A stretch of 64,000 bases of DNA. Origin: Aralia elata (lineage: Eukaryota; Streptophyta; Magnoliopsida; Apiales; Araliaceae). A program made the position numbers and the translations under genes. Location of the stretch: contig CM068382.1 of assembly GCA_034770075.1 (NCBI GenBank), forward strand, positions 13,211,958 to 13,275,957, written 5' to 3'. Shown here one piece after another: positions 1 through 10,604 of this stretch. The notes under the pieces were generated by a model. The model was not told the origin of the DNA. It ran no database searches and saw nothing but the letters and a program-made list of their open reading frames with translations. Within the stretch, counting starts at the first letter, position 1. Every line of letters begins with the position of its first letter.

Positions 1-868
1 CTAGCCACTTTAGTTGGCATTGACTTATCTTTAAATGGTTCAAAATTCTGAAAATTATTTTATGAGGTCATGATACCGCACTGTATTTGCAATCCGTTGA
101 GGATTCCACCATTTCGTGATTTTGACATACTACATCATACCATAGTGGGTTGATGATACTATGATCACATCCAATACTAGGTTACTTTGCATTGATGACT
201 CCACCATCTGTCATTTTACACCAAGTTTAATGATGCATTGATGACTGTTAATAATATATTTTGATATTTTTCAAATCATCTTTGTCTTAGCCGAAACAAA
301 TAGCATAGACATATGAATCATAGGACCTTTTTAAAACTTATTGGTTCAAAAATTGATCCAACATATTTTTTGAAAACACAAAAGTGCAAATATCAACACG
401 ATGTCAATAAATTCGAAATCGAGCATAGCTAGAAGATTTGGAATACCTACGTTTCCACCATCAATTTCTCCCATGATCCATTAATTGCTTAATAATTCTA
501 TCTATTCCTATCATCCTTAAAGTTTACTACACTGAAAATCCTCAGATCTCAATACACAACTTTTCTATACCCCGGTAGAGTTCATCAAATTTACCACACG
601 TTATGAGTTCGAGAACTTTCCACAATAATATGAGTTTAGGAACTTGTCTTGGCAATACGTAGTCCAAGAACAGATCAAAGACTGTCCATACGCTTAGGGG
701 TTTAAAAACATACTATATGATTATGAGTCACAAACTTACCATAAGTATGAATTCTAAGAACTCGCACCTAATCTTATATTTTCTAACTATCAAATATAAT
801 ATGAGAAAAGAATCACCTTCTCGTCATATGTATATCGATAGCGCGACACCATCATTTCAATGATTATG
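1..868. repeat. Left arm of an 870-bp inverted repeat (partner 4648-5520)
   Basis: Read backwards, this segment matches 4648-5520 almost base for base: the first bases (CTAGCCACTTTAG) are the reverse complement of the bases ending at 5520. The match stops at about 868, just after the shared GATTAT. The arm may continue left of the window, because the homology is still running at base 1. No open frame of note is present. The partner lies in the non-coding interior of the long-LTR element, so this is probably an inverted duplicate of that interior joined to a broken 5' LTR at about 870-903. Confidence 0.9.
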
Positions 869-899
869 CATCTTTAATAGTCTAAGCTATTGTGGTCGT

Positions 900-3800
900 A
901 CGCACGGACTAGACGGTTGAGTCCGGAACGCCAAAATTAGTAGGAATTGACTGTAAGTTCAAAAAAGTTGATTTTTAGAACCCAAAATGGTCAAATGGAC
1001 AATTAAATGAATATGTGAGTTAATAAAATAGGATAAATTATTTTTTTAGAGAGCATGGGCACTAAAATGCGGTTAAGGCTGATGAATGGGAGAATAATTG
1101 ATAAGATTTTCTTTTTCCTAATACTCCAAACTCTCCCTTAATTCTCTCACCAACCCTTTCTTCCATTGGTCAATTTTATTTGGGTGAGACAATAATGTTG
1201 GCTAAATGATTTTAGCCTAATAAGGCAACCGACAGCTTTCTCCTCATTCCTCACACTCCCTCTCGTATCAAATTAAGAGAGGTAAAAAAAAAAGAGAGAG
1301 AAGAAGAAGAGAAAGAAAGAAGAAAGAAAATCTTAATTAAGGTAATAACTAAACTTAATCCATCGAAATTCTTGACTAATTTTCTTTTGAGAATCTTAAA
1401 AAAAAACTTACCATGATATGGTTATTTGTATATGTCTTAAATGATATATAACCACGGAGCATGAAAGAGGAAGCAAAGCTATGAAACAAAGAAAAGGAAG
1501 AAAACTAGCTAAAGGTATATATCTAAACCCTTAGCAAATACTTTTGATTTTTCATATGGATGTTAAGTTTTATGAAATAAGATCATGATTAAACTTACAA
1601 GTAATGGGTTACCAATGGATTAGGAAGAATCCAACAAAAGAATTCAAGGAAAGAAATAAAATGAAAAAAGAAAAAAAAAACAGTTTTTAAGCCTAAAAAC
1701 ACTAAATTTTAGTCCATTTTGGAGTTTTACCATTTGAAATCTATGACTTCTTTTTGTGATCCGTCAAAGAGGAGTGTTAGAGATATGAGTTATCTGACGA
1801 ACTCAAGTAGAATCACTTAGAAAGAATAAACGGATCAACCGTGGTGTAATTTTTGGCAAAACACTTTTTGCCAACAAAAATCTGGAAAAACAAATGAGTT
1901 TATGACCAGTTTGCTCCGACCACTGTTTCGGCCACTTTTGTTGCTCTAAAAATTTTAGTTTTTTGTGGTATGTTAGTATATCAAGTTAACTAGATGTTGT
2001 CCAAAGATGGAAATTTTTCGATATCCTGAGAGGAAGTTATGACTTTTATAAGAAAATACAATTTTAAAAGTAAACTGTTATAACTCAGTGAATACAACCC
2101 AGAAAATTGTGAAAATTTAACTGAAATTTGTATATGGTAGTATGAATCTACCGCAAAAATTTCAGAATGTTTGAAGAAAAGGATAATTTATGAAAATGTA
2201 GTCGTTTTGGACTGTTTTAGCCTATTTAAAAATTGGAAACGAAATTGAACAATTGTAGGAAAATTATTTTACAACTAAAATATCATATACTGATATTTTT
2301 CAAAATATAAAATAATAATAAGTTATTTTGGTATTTTTTATACCTATGATTAAGTTAAGAATACATGAAAAAATTAAGTTATGTTAAGTTAAAAAATGTG
2401 TAAATGTGATTTTATTGTTTAATGACCTTTAATATGATATATTAAGATTTTATATGGGTAATTGGTTGTTTTCAATAAAATATTATGTGTTTGACCAAAT
2501 ATGTATGTTAACTAAATTAAATAGTAGAGGAGAAACATTTAAATTAAATTGTTCATGAGTCTAATAAATAATTAAAATATTATTAAATATTAATAATATT
2601 ATTAAATATTAATAATATTAGATTAAAATATTATTAAATAATTAATAATATTAGATTAAAGTATTATTAGATGATTAAAATATTATTAAAAGATTAATAA
2701 TATTTATAAATGATTAAGACATTAATAAATGATATTAAGTGATCAAAATATTATTAAAGGGTTAATAATATTTGAAAGTGAATTAAAATATTATTGAATG
2801 ATTAATAATATTAGAAAGTGATTAAAATATTATTAAATAGTTAATAATATTAAGAAGTGATTTTAAATATTATTAAATGATTAATAATATTAGATAATGA
2901 GTTGAATATTATTAAATAATTAATAATATTAATAAATAATTTGAATATTATTAAATAATTAATTAGTTTATTATTAAATGATTAATAATATTTGTAAGTG
3001 ACTAAGGTATTATTAAATGGTTAATAATATTATAAAGTGAATAAAATATTATTATGTGGTTAATAAAATGGGAAGGGAATGAAATATTATTAAGTGAATA
3101 AAATATTATTAAGTGATTAATAATATTATACATGAGTTTAAAATAATGATTAAGTGATAGTAATATTTTCAAAGGACGATAATATTATTGATGAGGTTAT
3201 CTGATGTTTGATTATGTGGCTAAATGTTGAATAATTTATTTATAAAAGTAGTAGTCTTATGAGATACGATATGCTATACTGATTGAAAGATCAATCTCAT
3301 TAATGATAGGTATTCATAAGAGATTTAATTAGATTGTTTAGCTGTAATAGTCAGAGTAGGCAAGTTTCCTAACTCAAACTTGAGTTAATATTTTCAAGCA
3401 TGCTAGTGGTTTAATTATTGTAAATTATTCCACATCAATAAAATTTAATATTGTTTAATCGCACTTAATGCAAGTTGCATATATTTACCTGGTATGAAAG
3501 GCTGATCACCTTGATTACCAAATTTGTTCATGGTCATTGTTGGCCACTCATCGTTATTGATTCAATTATTCATGATTTATTGAAATTTGATTATTGTTTT
3601 TTCACAATTGTTATATATTGTTGAGAAATTTAGAAGCTATATTCTATTTCCAATCATGATATATATCTTTCTTGTATTTAAACTTGCTGAGCAAAGTAGT
3701 TGCTCACTCTCGCTATATCATGATTATATTTCAGTTAAGCCCGAGTGTTCAAAGAAGGATAAAATCAAAGGCAAAATTGGAGAATAGTTCCATATGAACG

Positions 3801-4025
3801 TTTAACTATTACATTTATCTTGTGTAAAATGATTTTGTAAGCCTTTTGAGTTATTAAGGTATGTATTAAGTTAAGGTTGTAGATCTTAGGAAATATGGTA
3901 AAATCATTTGAAATAAATAATGTATGTTTATATATTTCGCGTTAGTTTATAGAATGTGTACGAAGATGATGTATCGTGACGTACCAGGTCCGAGGTTTAA
4001 GGGACCCGAATTTGGAGGCATTACA
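900..4025 (+). mobile_element. Truncated 5' LTR of long-LTR Gypsy-type element
   Basis: This stretch is a direct repeat of 7305-10379, near identical by eye over about 3.1 kb, including the AT-rich tandem block and the terminal segment with TATCGTGACG. It ends in TTACA, as the other copy does. The first roughly 965 bp of the LTR (equivalent to 6337-7304) are missing and replaced by the inverted repeat arm. It has no coding capacity. The end sequence resembles long-LTR plant Gypsy elements of the chromovirus (Tekay/Del-like) group; that assignment rests only on terminal motifs because no pol remains. Confidence 0.85.
2566..3180. repeat. AT-rich palindromic minisatellite inside 5' LTR
   Basis: About 15 or more degenerate units of 30-40 bp alternate AATATTATTAAATG with ATTAATAATATT. 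The two halves are reverse complements, so each unit can fold on itself. Unit spacers drift (AGAAAGTGA, TATAAGTGA and similar). The same block occurs at 8973-9552 in the 3' LTR, so it is an inherited part of the LTR and not a chance local expansion. Confidence 0.9.
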
Positions 4026-4042
4026 GGTTTGTATCAAAGCTG
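4026..4042 (+). other. Putative degenerate primer binding site
   Basis: Directly after the LTR end TTACA comes GGTTTGTATCAAAGCTG. It resembles the usual plant initiator-Met tRNA primer site TGGTATCAGAGC with mismatches. It sits where a PBS should be for a plus-strand element. The match is partial, so the call is tentative. Confidence 0.45.
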
Positions 4043-4647
4043 ATAGGTTATAATAAACCTTAGGTAGGAGTACCTTAGGCTATAACCGTAGAAATGATGA
4101 TAAAGACGATGAAGAATAAACTCAGATAGAGTTTAAGTGATAAGAGATGAATTTTGAAAATTCATTATTAAGTAAAGAAGAAGATAAGTCAAGAAGATTC
4201 AAAGAAGAATCTTGAAGAGGTATAAAGATAAGAATTCGAAGTTACCTGACTCCAGTAATACAGATAAAAAATGTAAATAAAATCATAATATAATATGATT
4301 AAAGAGAAGAATAAAAAGATCGTAGAATAAAACGATCGCAAGGATAAGGGAAAATTCTTGTAAAATAAGATCACGACGTGATCAGATTAAATTGTTGAAT
4401 AACATATGATATTAAATGATATAGCCTGATGTTATAAAGAGAATATACTATGAAATAGTACAATGTAAACTCAGGAAAGAGTCGTAAATGCTAAGATACG
4501 GACTAAAGAAAATTCGTATTGTGTTAGAAGAAGATTAGGATTATGTGGGATTTCAATTGAGGACTCATGTGATAGCTGAGTCGTACAAGCCTTTATATGG
4601 GTAGGGGTTTTGTGCTTGGTCTAACGACTACTCAGTTTATCACATGG

Positions 4648-5520
4648 ATAATCATTGAAATGATGGTGTCGCGCTATTGATATACATATGACGAGAAGGT
4701 GATTCTTTTCTCATATTATATTTGATAGTTAGAAAATATAAAATTAGGTACGAGTTCTTAGAACTCATGCTTATGGTAAGTTTGTGACTCATAATCATAT
4801 AGTATGTTTTTGAACCCCTAAGTGTATGGACAGTCCTTGATCTGTTCTTGGACTACGTATTGCCAGGACAAGTTCCTAAACTCATATTATTGTGGAAAGT
4901 TTCCCAACTCATAACGTGTGGTAAGTTTGATGAACTCTACTGGGGTATAGAAACGTTATGTATTGTGATCTGAGGATTTTCAATGTAGTAAACTTTAAGG
5001 ATGATAGGAATAGATAGAATTATTAAGCAATTAATAGATCATGGGAGAAATTGAAATTGATGGTGGAAACGTAGGTATTCCAAATCTTCTAGCTATGCTA
5101 GATTTCGAATTTATTGACATCATGTTGATATTTGCACTTTTGTGTTTTTAAAAAATATGTTGGATCAATTTTTGAACCAATAAGTTTTAAAAAGGTCCTA
5201 TGATTCATATGTCTATGCTATTTGTTTCGGCTAAGACAAAGATGATTTGAAAAATATCAAAATATATTTTTAACAGTCATCAATGCATCATTAAACTTGG
5301 TGTAAAATGACAGATGGTGGAGTCATCAATGCAAAGTAACCTAGTATTGGATGTGATCATAGTATCATCAACCCACTATGGTATGATGTAGTATGTCAAA
5401 ATCACGAAATGGTGGAATCCTCAACGGATTGCAAATACAGTGCGGTATCATGACCTCATAAAATGATTTTCAGAATTTTGAACCATTTAAAGATAAGTCA
5501 ATGCCAACTAAAGTGGCTAG
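4648..5520. repeat. Right arm of the 870-bp inverted repeat
   Basis: Reverse complement of 1-868, with only scattered substitutions and small indels by eye. The arms are separated by about 3.8 kb containing the truncated 5' LTR. At the inner end the two arms diverge at about 4648. At the outer end homology reaches the first base of the window, so the true end is not seen. Confidence 0.9.
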
Positions 5521-6144
5521 ACAAATGTTTCGATTGATGATGCTCGAATTATTGGTATACGTCTAAGCTATTTGATTCAGCTAGACAAATGTTTATAAAA
5601 TTCAAATATTCTTTAAGAATTTTTGCCAAACCAAATTGTTTTGGTGCGGAATCTTGTGTTAAGACTGATGTGAACAACCCCGAAAAATGGGGATATACCT
5701 GTTGGATAAAATATTCCAATCTAAGAACGCAAATAGTCGTTCCGAAAATTAAGGTACGATAGACTGATCACCTGACGTACCCGCCTAAGTAGTTTACCTT
5801 CTTGTGATTGTAAACATACCTTAACTTTTAAGAGGTAGATTACCTTTTTTGTAATTAAAATTTGGTAATAATATATTCTTAAACCTCAAGGTTCATGTTC
5901 TATATGACCCCTCAGTCTGATATAAAAAATTTTCTTGAATAAAACTTTTTATATTATTTATACTGCTTCACAGTTATTGAACAATTGTGAAGATTTCTGA
6001 ATAATTTAGAGGATTAAACTCCTTAGGGAGAAGTTATTGTAGAATGTGATGATAGAAGAGAAATCCTCAGATGAGGAAAATATAAAGGTTAAGTCAAAAA
6101 CCTAGTTTTGATCAATAGAATGAGCAAAAATTAGTATGCTATAA

Positions 6145-6336
6145 TTTCGAGGACGAAATTCTTAGAAGAAGGGGTGAATGTGATAACCTGAAAATTTATG
6201 AGACTTGTAAATAAGATCTCGAATAATTAAATAAAGGTTTAAAGAATAAAACCTAGATTTGAAAATAAAGGAGTAGAATGAATAGAGATGACTATGTCTT
6301 AATTTCGAGAACGAAATTCTTAGAAGAAAGGATGAA
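6145..6336 (+). other. Duplicated 3'-end signature with polypurine tract
   Basis: The motif AATTTCGAGGACGAAATTCT followed by TAGAAGAAGGGGTGAATGTGATA occurs at about 6147-6185, and a close copy (CGAGAACGAAATTC then TAGAAGAAAGGATGAA) at about 6301-6336, immediately before the LTR start TGTAATATCCC. In related plant Gypsy elements a GAGGACGAAATTC-type motif encodes the very end of pol and is followed by the polypurine tract. The second copy is in the working position; the first is about 155 bp upstream and looks like a relict or a second initiation site. Confidence 0.65.
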
Positions 6337-9300
6337 TGTAATATCCCAGATATTTCAAAAATTTAAAATAAGAATTTAATAAATAAAATTCTTATTAAGG
6401 GATGAAGTAGATTTGGACATATGTATATAAGTGTTTCATATAATGTGAAGTATGTGATTTTGTGCAATGGACTAAATGTGTATATATAGATGTGAAATAT
6501 ATACATATATTGGAAAAATGAGATTTAATATTTAATTAAATCATTAAAGAAAGTGGATGAAATTAACTAATTAATTAATATTAATTAATTAAGATTAAAT
6601 TGAAATTATATTATTAAATAATATAATTTGAATATTGAGCCTTGGACGGGGATAGAATTATTATGAACTAAATTTTATATACGAGTTAATTAATTCACTT
6701 ACTTAATATTGGTGAATTAATGTATGTATTTTGTTCTAATAAAATGAGGGAGTTAATTAAACTCATTATTATAAATATATTACATATGAATGTAAAATAT
6801 ATTTATGTAAAAGCTTAATATATTATATTATGTCAAACAAATATGAATTAAATATGGAATGAGGTAATTAATTCATTACTTGAAAACTAGTGGGTTAAAA
6901 TATTTGTTTTAATTAATTGAATAAAGAAATTTATTTAGTTAATGACGATAGTTGTATTTGTATTACAATAATTACATGCAATATGAATAATAGTATGATA
7001 TTTAATATTATGTCAAATGGATGTGTATTAATAGTTGGTCAAAATTAATTAATTTAATTAGTTTGAACTAACTAACGAAGCGTATAATTATTTAAAATAA
7101 AGTTTTTATAGATATTATTTAGGTAAATGAGATGAGTGAATGGATATATGTGTATTACTCATTTATTAATAATTAAAGTGATGAGATGTAATTTAATAGT
7201 TAGTTTAAACTAATTATTTAGTTTACTAACTAAGGAAGCAAATAATTGCATATAAGAAAAGAATAGTGCTTGAAAACTCAAATTTGAGTTTGGAGTGAAA
7301 TTTGGAGACGCAGACTAGACGGTTGAGTCCGAAACGTCAAAATTAGTAGGAATTGACTATAAATTCGAAAAAGTTGATTTTTAGAACCAAAAATGGTCAA
7401 ACGGACAATTAAATGAATATGTGAGTTAATAAAATAGGATAAATTATTTTTTTAGAGAGCATGGGCACTAAAATGCGGTTAAGGCTGATGAATGGGAGAA
7501 TAATTGATAAGATTTTCTTTTTCCTAATACTCCAAACTCTCCCTTAATTCTCTCACCAACTCTTTCTTCCATTGGTCAATTTTATTTGGGTGAGACAATA
7601 ATGTTGGCTAAATGATTTTAGCCTAATAAGGCAACCGGCAGCTTTCTCCTCATTCCTCACACTCTCTCCCGTATCAAATTAAGAGAGGAAAAAAAGAGAG
7701 AGAGAGAGAAGAAGAAGAGAAAGAAAGAAGAAAGAAAATCTTAATTATGGTAATAACTAAACTTAATCCATAGAAATTCTTGACTAATTTTCTTTTGAGA
7801 ATCTTAAAAAAAAACTTACCATGATATGGTTATTTGTATATGTCTTAAATGATATATAACCATGGAGCATGAAAGAGGAAGCAAAGCTATGAAACAAAGA
7901 AAAGGAAGAAAACTAGCTAAAGGTATATATCTAAACCCTTAGCAAATACTTTTGATTTTTCATATGGATGTTAAGTTTTATGAAATAAGATCATGATTAA
8001 ACTTACAAGTAATGGGTTAGCAATGGATAAGCAAGAATCCAACAAAAGAATTCAAGGAAAGAAATGAAATGAAAGAAGAACAAAAATAGTTTTTAAGCCT
8101 AAAAGCACTAAATTTCAGTCCACTTTGGAGTTTAACATTTGAAATCTATGACTTCTTTTTGTGATCCGTCAAAGAGGAGTGTTAGAGATATGAGTTATCT
8201 GACGAACTCAAGTAGAATCACTTAGAAAGAATAAACGGATCAACCGTGGTGTAATATTTGGCAAAACACTTCTTGCCGACAAAAATCTGGAAAAACAAAT
8301 GAGTTTATGACCAGTTTGCTCCGACCACTGTTTCGGTCACTTTTGTTGCTCTAAAAATTTTAATTTTTTGTAGTATGTTAGTATATCAAGTTAACTTGAT
8401 ACTGTCCAAAGATGAAAATTTTTCGATATCCTGAGAGAAAGTTATGACTTTTATAAGAAAATACAATTTTAAAAGTAAACTCTTATAACTCAGTGAATAC
8501 AACCCAGAAAATTGTGAAAATTTAACTGGAATTTGTATATGGTAGTATGAATCTACCGCAAAAATATCAGAATGTTTGAAGAAAAGGATAATTTATGAAA
8601 ATGTAGTCATTTTGGACTGTTTTAGCCTATTTAAAAATTGGAAACGAAATTGAACAATTGCAGGAAAATTATTTTACAACTAAAATATCATATACTGATA
8701 TTTCTCAAAAGATAAAACAATAATAAGTTATTTTGGTATTTTTCATACCTATGATTAAATTAAGAATACATGAGAAAATTAAGTTATGTTAAGTTAAAAA
8801 ATGTGTAAATGTGATTTTATTGTTTAATGACCTTTAATATGATATATTAAGATTTTATATGGGTAATTCGGTTATTTTTAATAAAATATTATGTGTATAG
8901 CCAAATATGTATGTTAACTAAATTAATTAATAGTAAAGGAGAAACCATTAAATTAAATTGTTCTTGAGTCTAATAAATGATTAAAATATTATTAAATGAT
9001 TAATAATATTAGATTAAAGTATTATTAGATGATTAAAATATTATTAAAGGATTAATAATATTTATAAATGATTAAGACATTAATAAATGATATTAAATGA
9101 TCAAAATATTATTAAAGAGTTAATAATATTTGACAGTGAATTAAAATATTATTGAATGATTAATAATATTAGAAAGTGAATAAAATATTATTAAATGGTT
9201 GATAATATTAAGAAGTGATTTTAAATATTATTAATTGATTAATAATATTAGATAATGAGTTGAATATTATTAAATGATTAATAATATTAATAAATAATTT

Positions 9301-10379
9301 GAATATTATTAAATAATTAATTAGAATATTATTAAATGATTAATAATATTTGTAAGTGACTAAGATATTATTAAATGGTTAATAATATTATAAAGTGAAT
9401 AAAATATTATTATGTGGTTAATAATATTGGGAAGGGAATGAAATATTATTAAGTGAATAAAATATTATTAAGTGATTAATAATATTAGGCATGAGTTTAA
9501 AATAATGATTAAGTGATATTAATATTTTCAAAGGACGATAATATTATTGATGAAGTTATCTGATGTTTGATTATGTGGCTAAATGTTGGATAATTTATTT
9601 ATAAAAGTAGTAGTCTTATGAGATACGATATGCTATATTGATTGAGAGATCAATCTCATTAATGATAGGTATTCATAAGAGATTTAATTAGATTGTTTAG
9701 CTGTAATAGTCAGAGTAGGCAAGTTTCCTAACTCAAACTTGAGTTAATATTTTCAAGCATGCTAGTGGTTTAATTATTGTAAATTATTCCACATCAATAA
9801 AATTTATTGTTTAATCGCACTTAGTGCAAGTTGAATATGTTTACCTGGTATGAAAGGCCTATCACCTTGATTACCAAATTTGTTCATGGTCATTGTTGGC
9901 CACTCAGCGTTATTGATTCAATTATTCATGATTTATTGAAATTTGATTATCGTTCTTTTACAATTGTTATATATTGTTGAGAAATTCAGAAGCTATATTC
10001 TATTTCCAATCATGATATATCTTTCTTGTATTTAAACTTGCTGAGCAAAGTAGTTGCTCACTCTTGCTATATCATGATTATATTTCAGTTAAGCCCGAGT
10101 GTTCAAAGAAGGATAAAGTCAAAGGCAAAGTTGGAGAATAGTTCTATATGAACGTTTAACTATTACATTTATCTTGTGTAAAATGATTTTGTAAACCTTT
10201 TGAGTTATTAAGGTATGTATTAAGTTAAGGTTGTTGATCTTAGGAAATATTGTAAAATCATTTGAAATAAATAATGTATGTTTATATATTCCGCGTTAGT
10301 TTATAAAATGTGTGCGAAGATGATGTATCGTGACGCACCAGGTCCGAGGTTTAAGGAACCCGAATTTAGGGGTTTTACA
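6337..10379 (+). mobile_element. 3' LTR (about 4.04 kb) of long-LTR Gypsy-type element
   Basis: Begins TGTAATATCCCAG directly after a purine-rich tract and ends GGGGTTTTACA. From 7305 on it duplicates 900-4025. The start is matched in reverse complement by the end of the minus-strand solo LTR at 23020, and the end by the start of that LTR at 17423, which fixes both borders independently. No target site duplication can be checked because the 5' LTR is truncated. At 4 kb it is unusually long and carries no ORF above noise. Confidence 0.85.
8973..9552. repeat. AT-rich palindromic minisatellite inside 3' LTR
   Basis: Counterpart of 2566-3180: degenerate 30-40 bp units built from AATATTATTAA and TTAATAATATT. 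This copy is slightly shorter at its start, where the other has an extra run of ATTAAATATTAATAATATT units, so the array length has changed since the element inserted. Confidence 0.9.
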
Positions 10380-10453
10380 GTAGACACGCGAGTTTGGACT
10401 TCTAGAATATGGCGCCCTTGGGGCTTTCTATTTGATTGTATCGAAAGGTTCTT

Positions 10454-10511
10454 CTATCTTTTATCACTTAGGAGCCGTGTGACTATCTTTTATCACTTAG
10501 GAGCCGTGTGA
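10454..10511. repeat. 29-bp tandem duplication at the LTR/pseudogene junction
   Basis: Two perfect adjacent copies of a 29-bp unit beginning CTATCTTTTATCACTTAGGA. They lie in the 230 bp between the end of the long LTR (10379) and the first recognisable kinase sequence of the lectin receptor pseudogene. Nothing else is recognisable in 10380-10600. Confidence 0.95.
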
Positions 10512-10604
10512 GATGAAAGTTTCATGCACGATTTTGAATGAGAGAAAGAAGTGAGGAATCCTCTTTTCGACTCGGACATGGTTGAGAGTTCACGTTCTCA
10601 TCGT

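Larger units (their letters stand above)
4026..6336 (+). mobile_element. Short non-coding interior of the long-LTR element
   Basis: Only 2.3 kb separates the two LTRs and no gag, protease, RT, RNase H or integrase reading frame is visible in any frame. The right part (about 4640-6180) resembles the 3' half of another LTR of the same group: a TTTGTTTCGGCTAAGAC segment, AACAACCC followed by a GGGG block, and a CTGATCACCT segment recur in similar order at 21950-22210 inside a solo LTR. Long LTRs with a coding-poor interior fit a large retrotransposon derivative (LARD) that depends on a partner for proteins. Degradation of an autonomous copy by deletion is the alternative. Confidence 0.65.

Noticed and set aside
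2566..3180. CRISPR-like regular array
   Set aside because: Units are degenerate, palindromic and AT-only without unique spacers, and duplicated in both LTRs of a plant element.
1..5520. Giant foldback DNA transposon bounded by the inverted repeat
   Set aside because: The arms are duplicate interior sequence of an LTR element, the outer left end is not in view, and no target duplication or transposase was found.
10278..10511. 77-codon frame across the LTR end
   Set aside because: It runs through the end of the long LTR and a 29-bp duplication; no domain or conservation.
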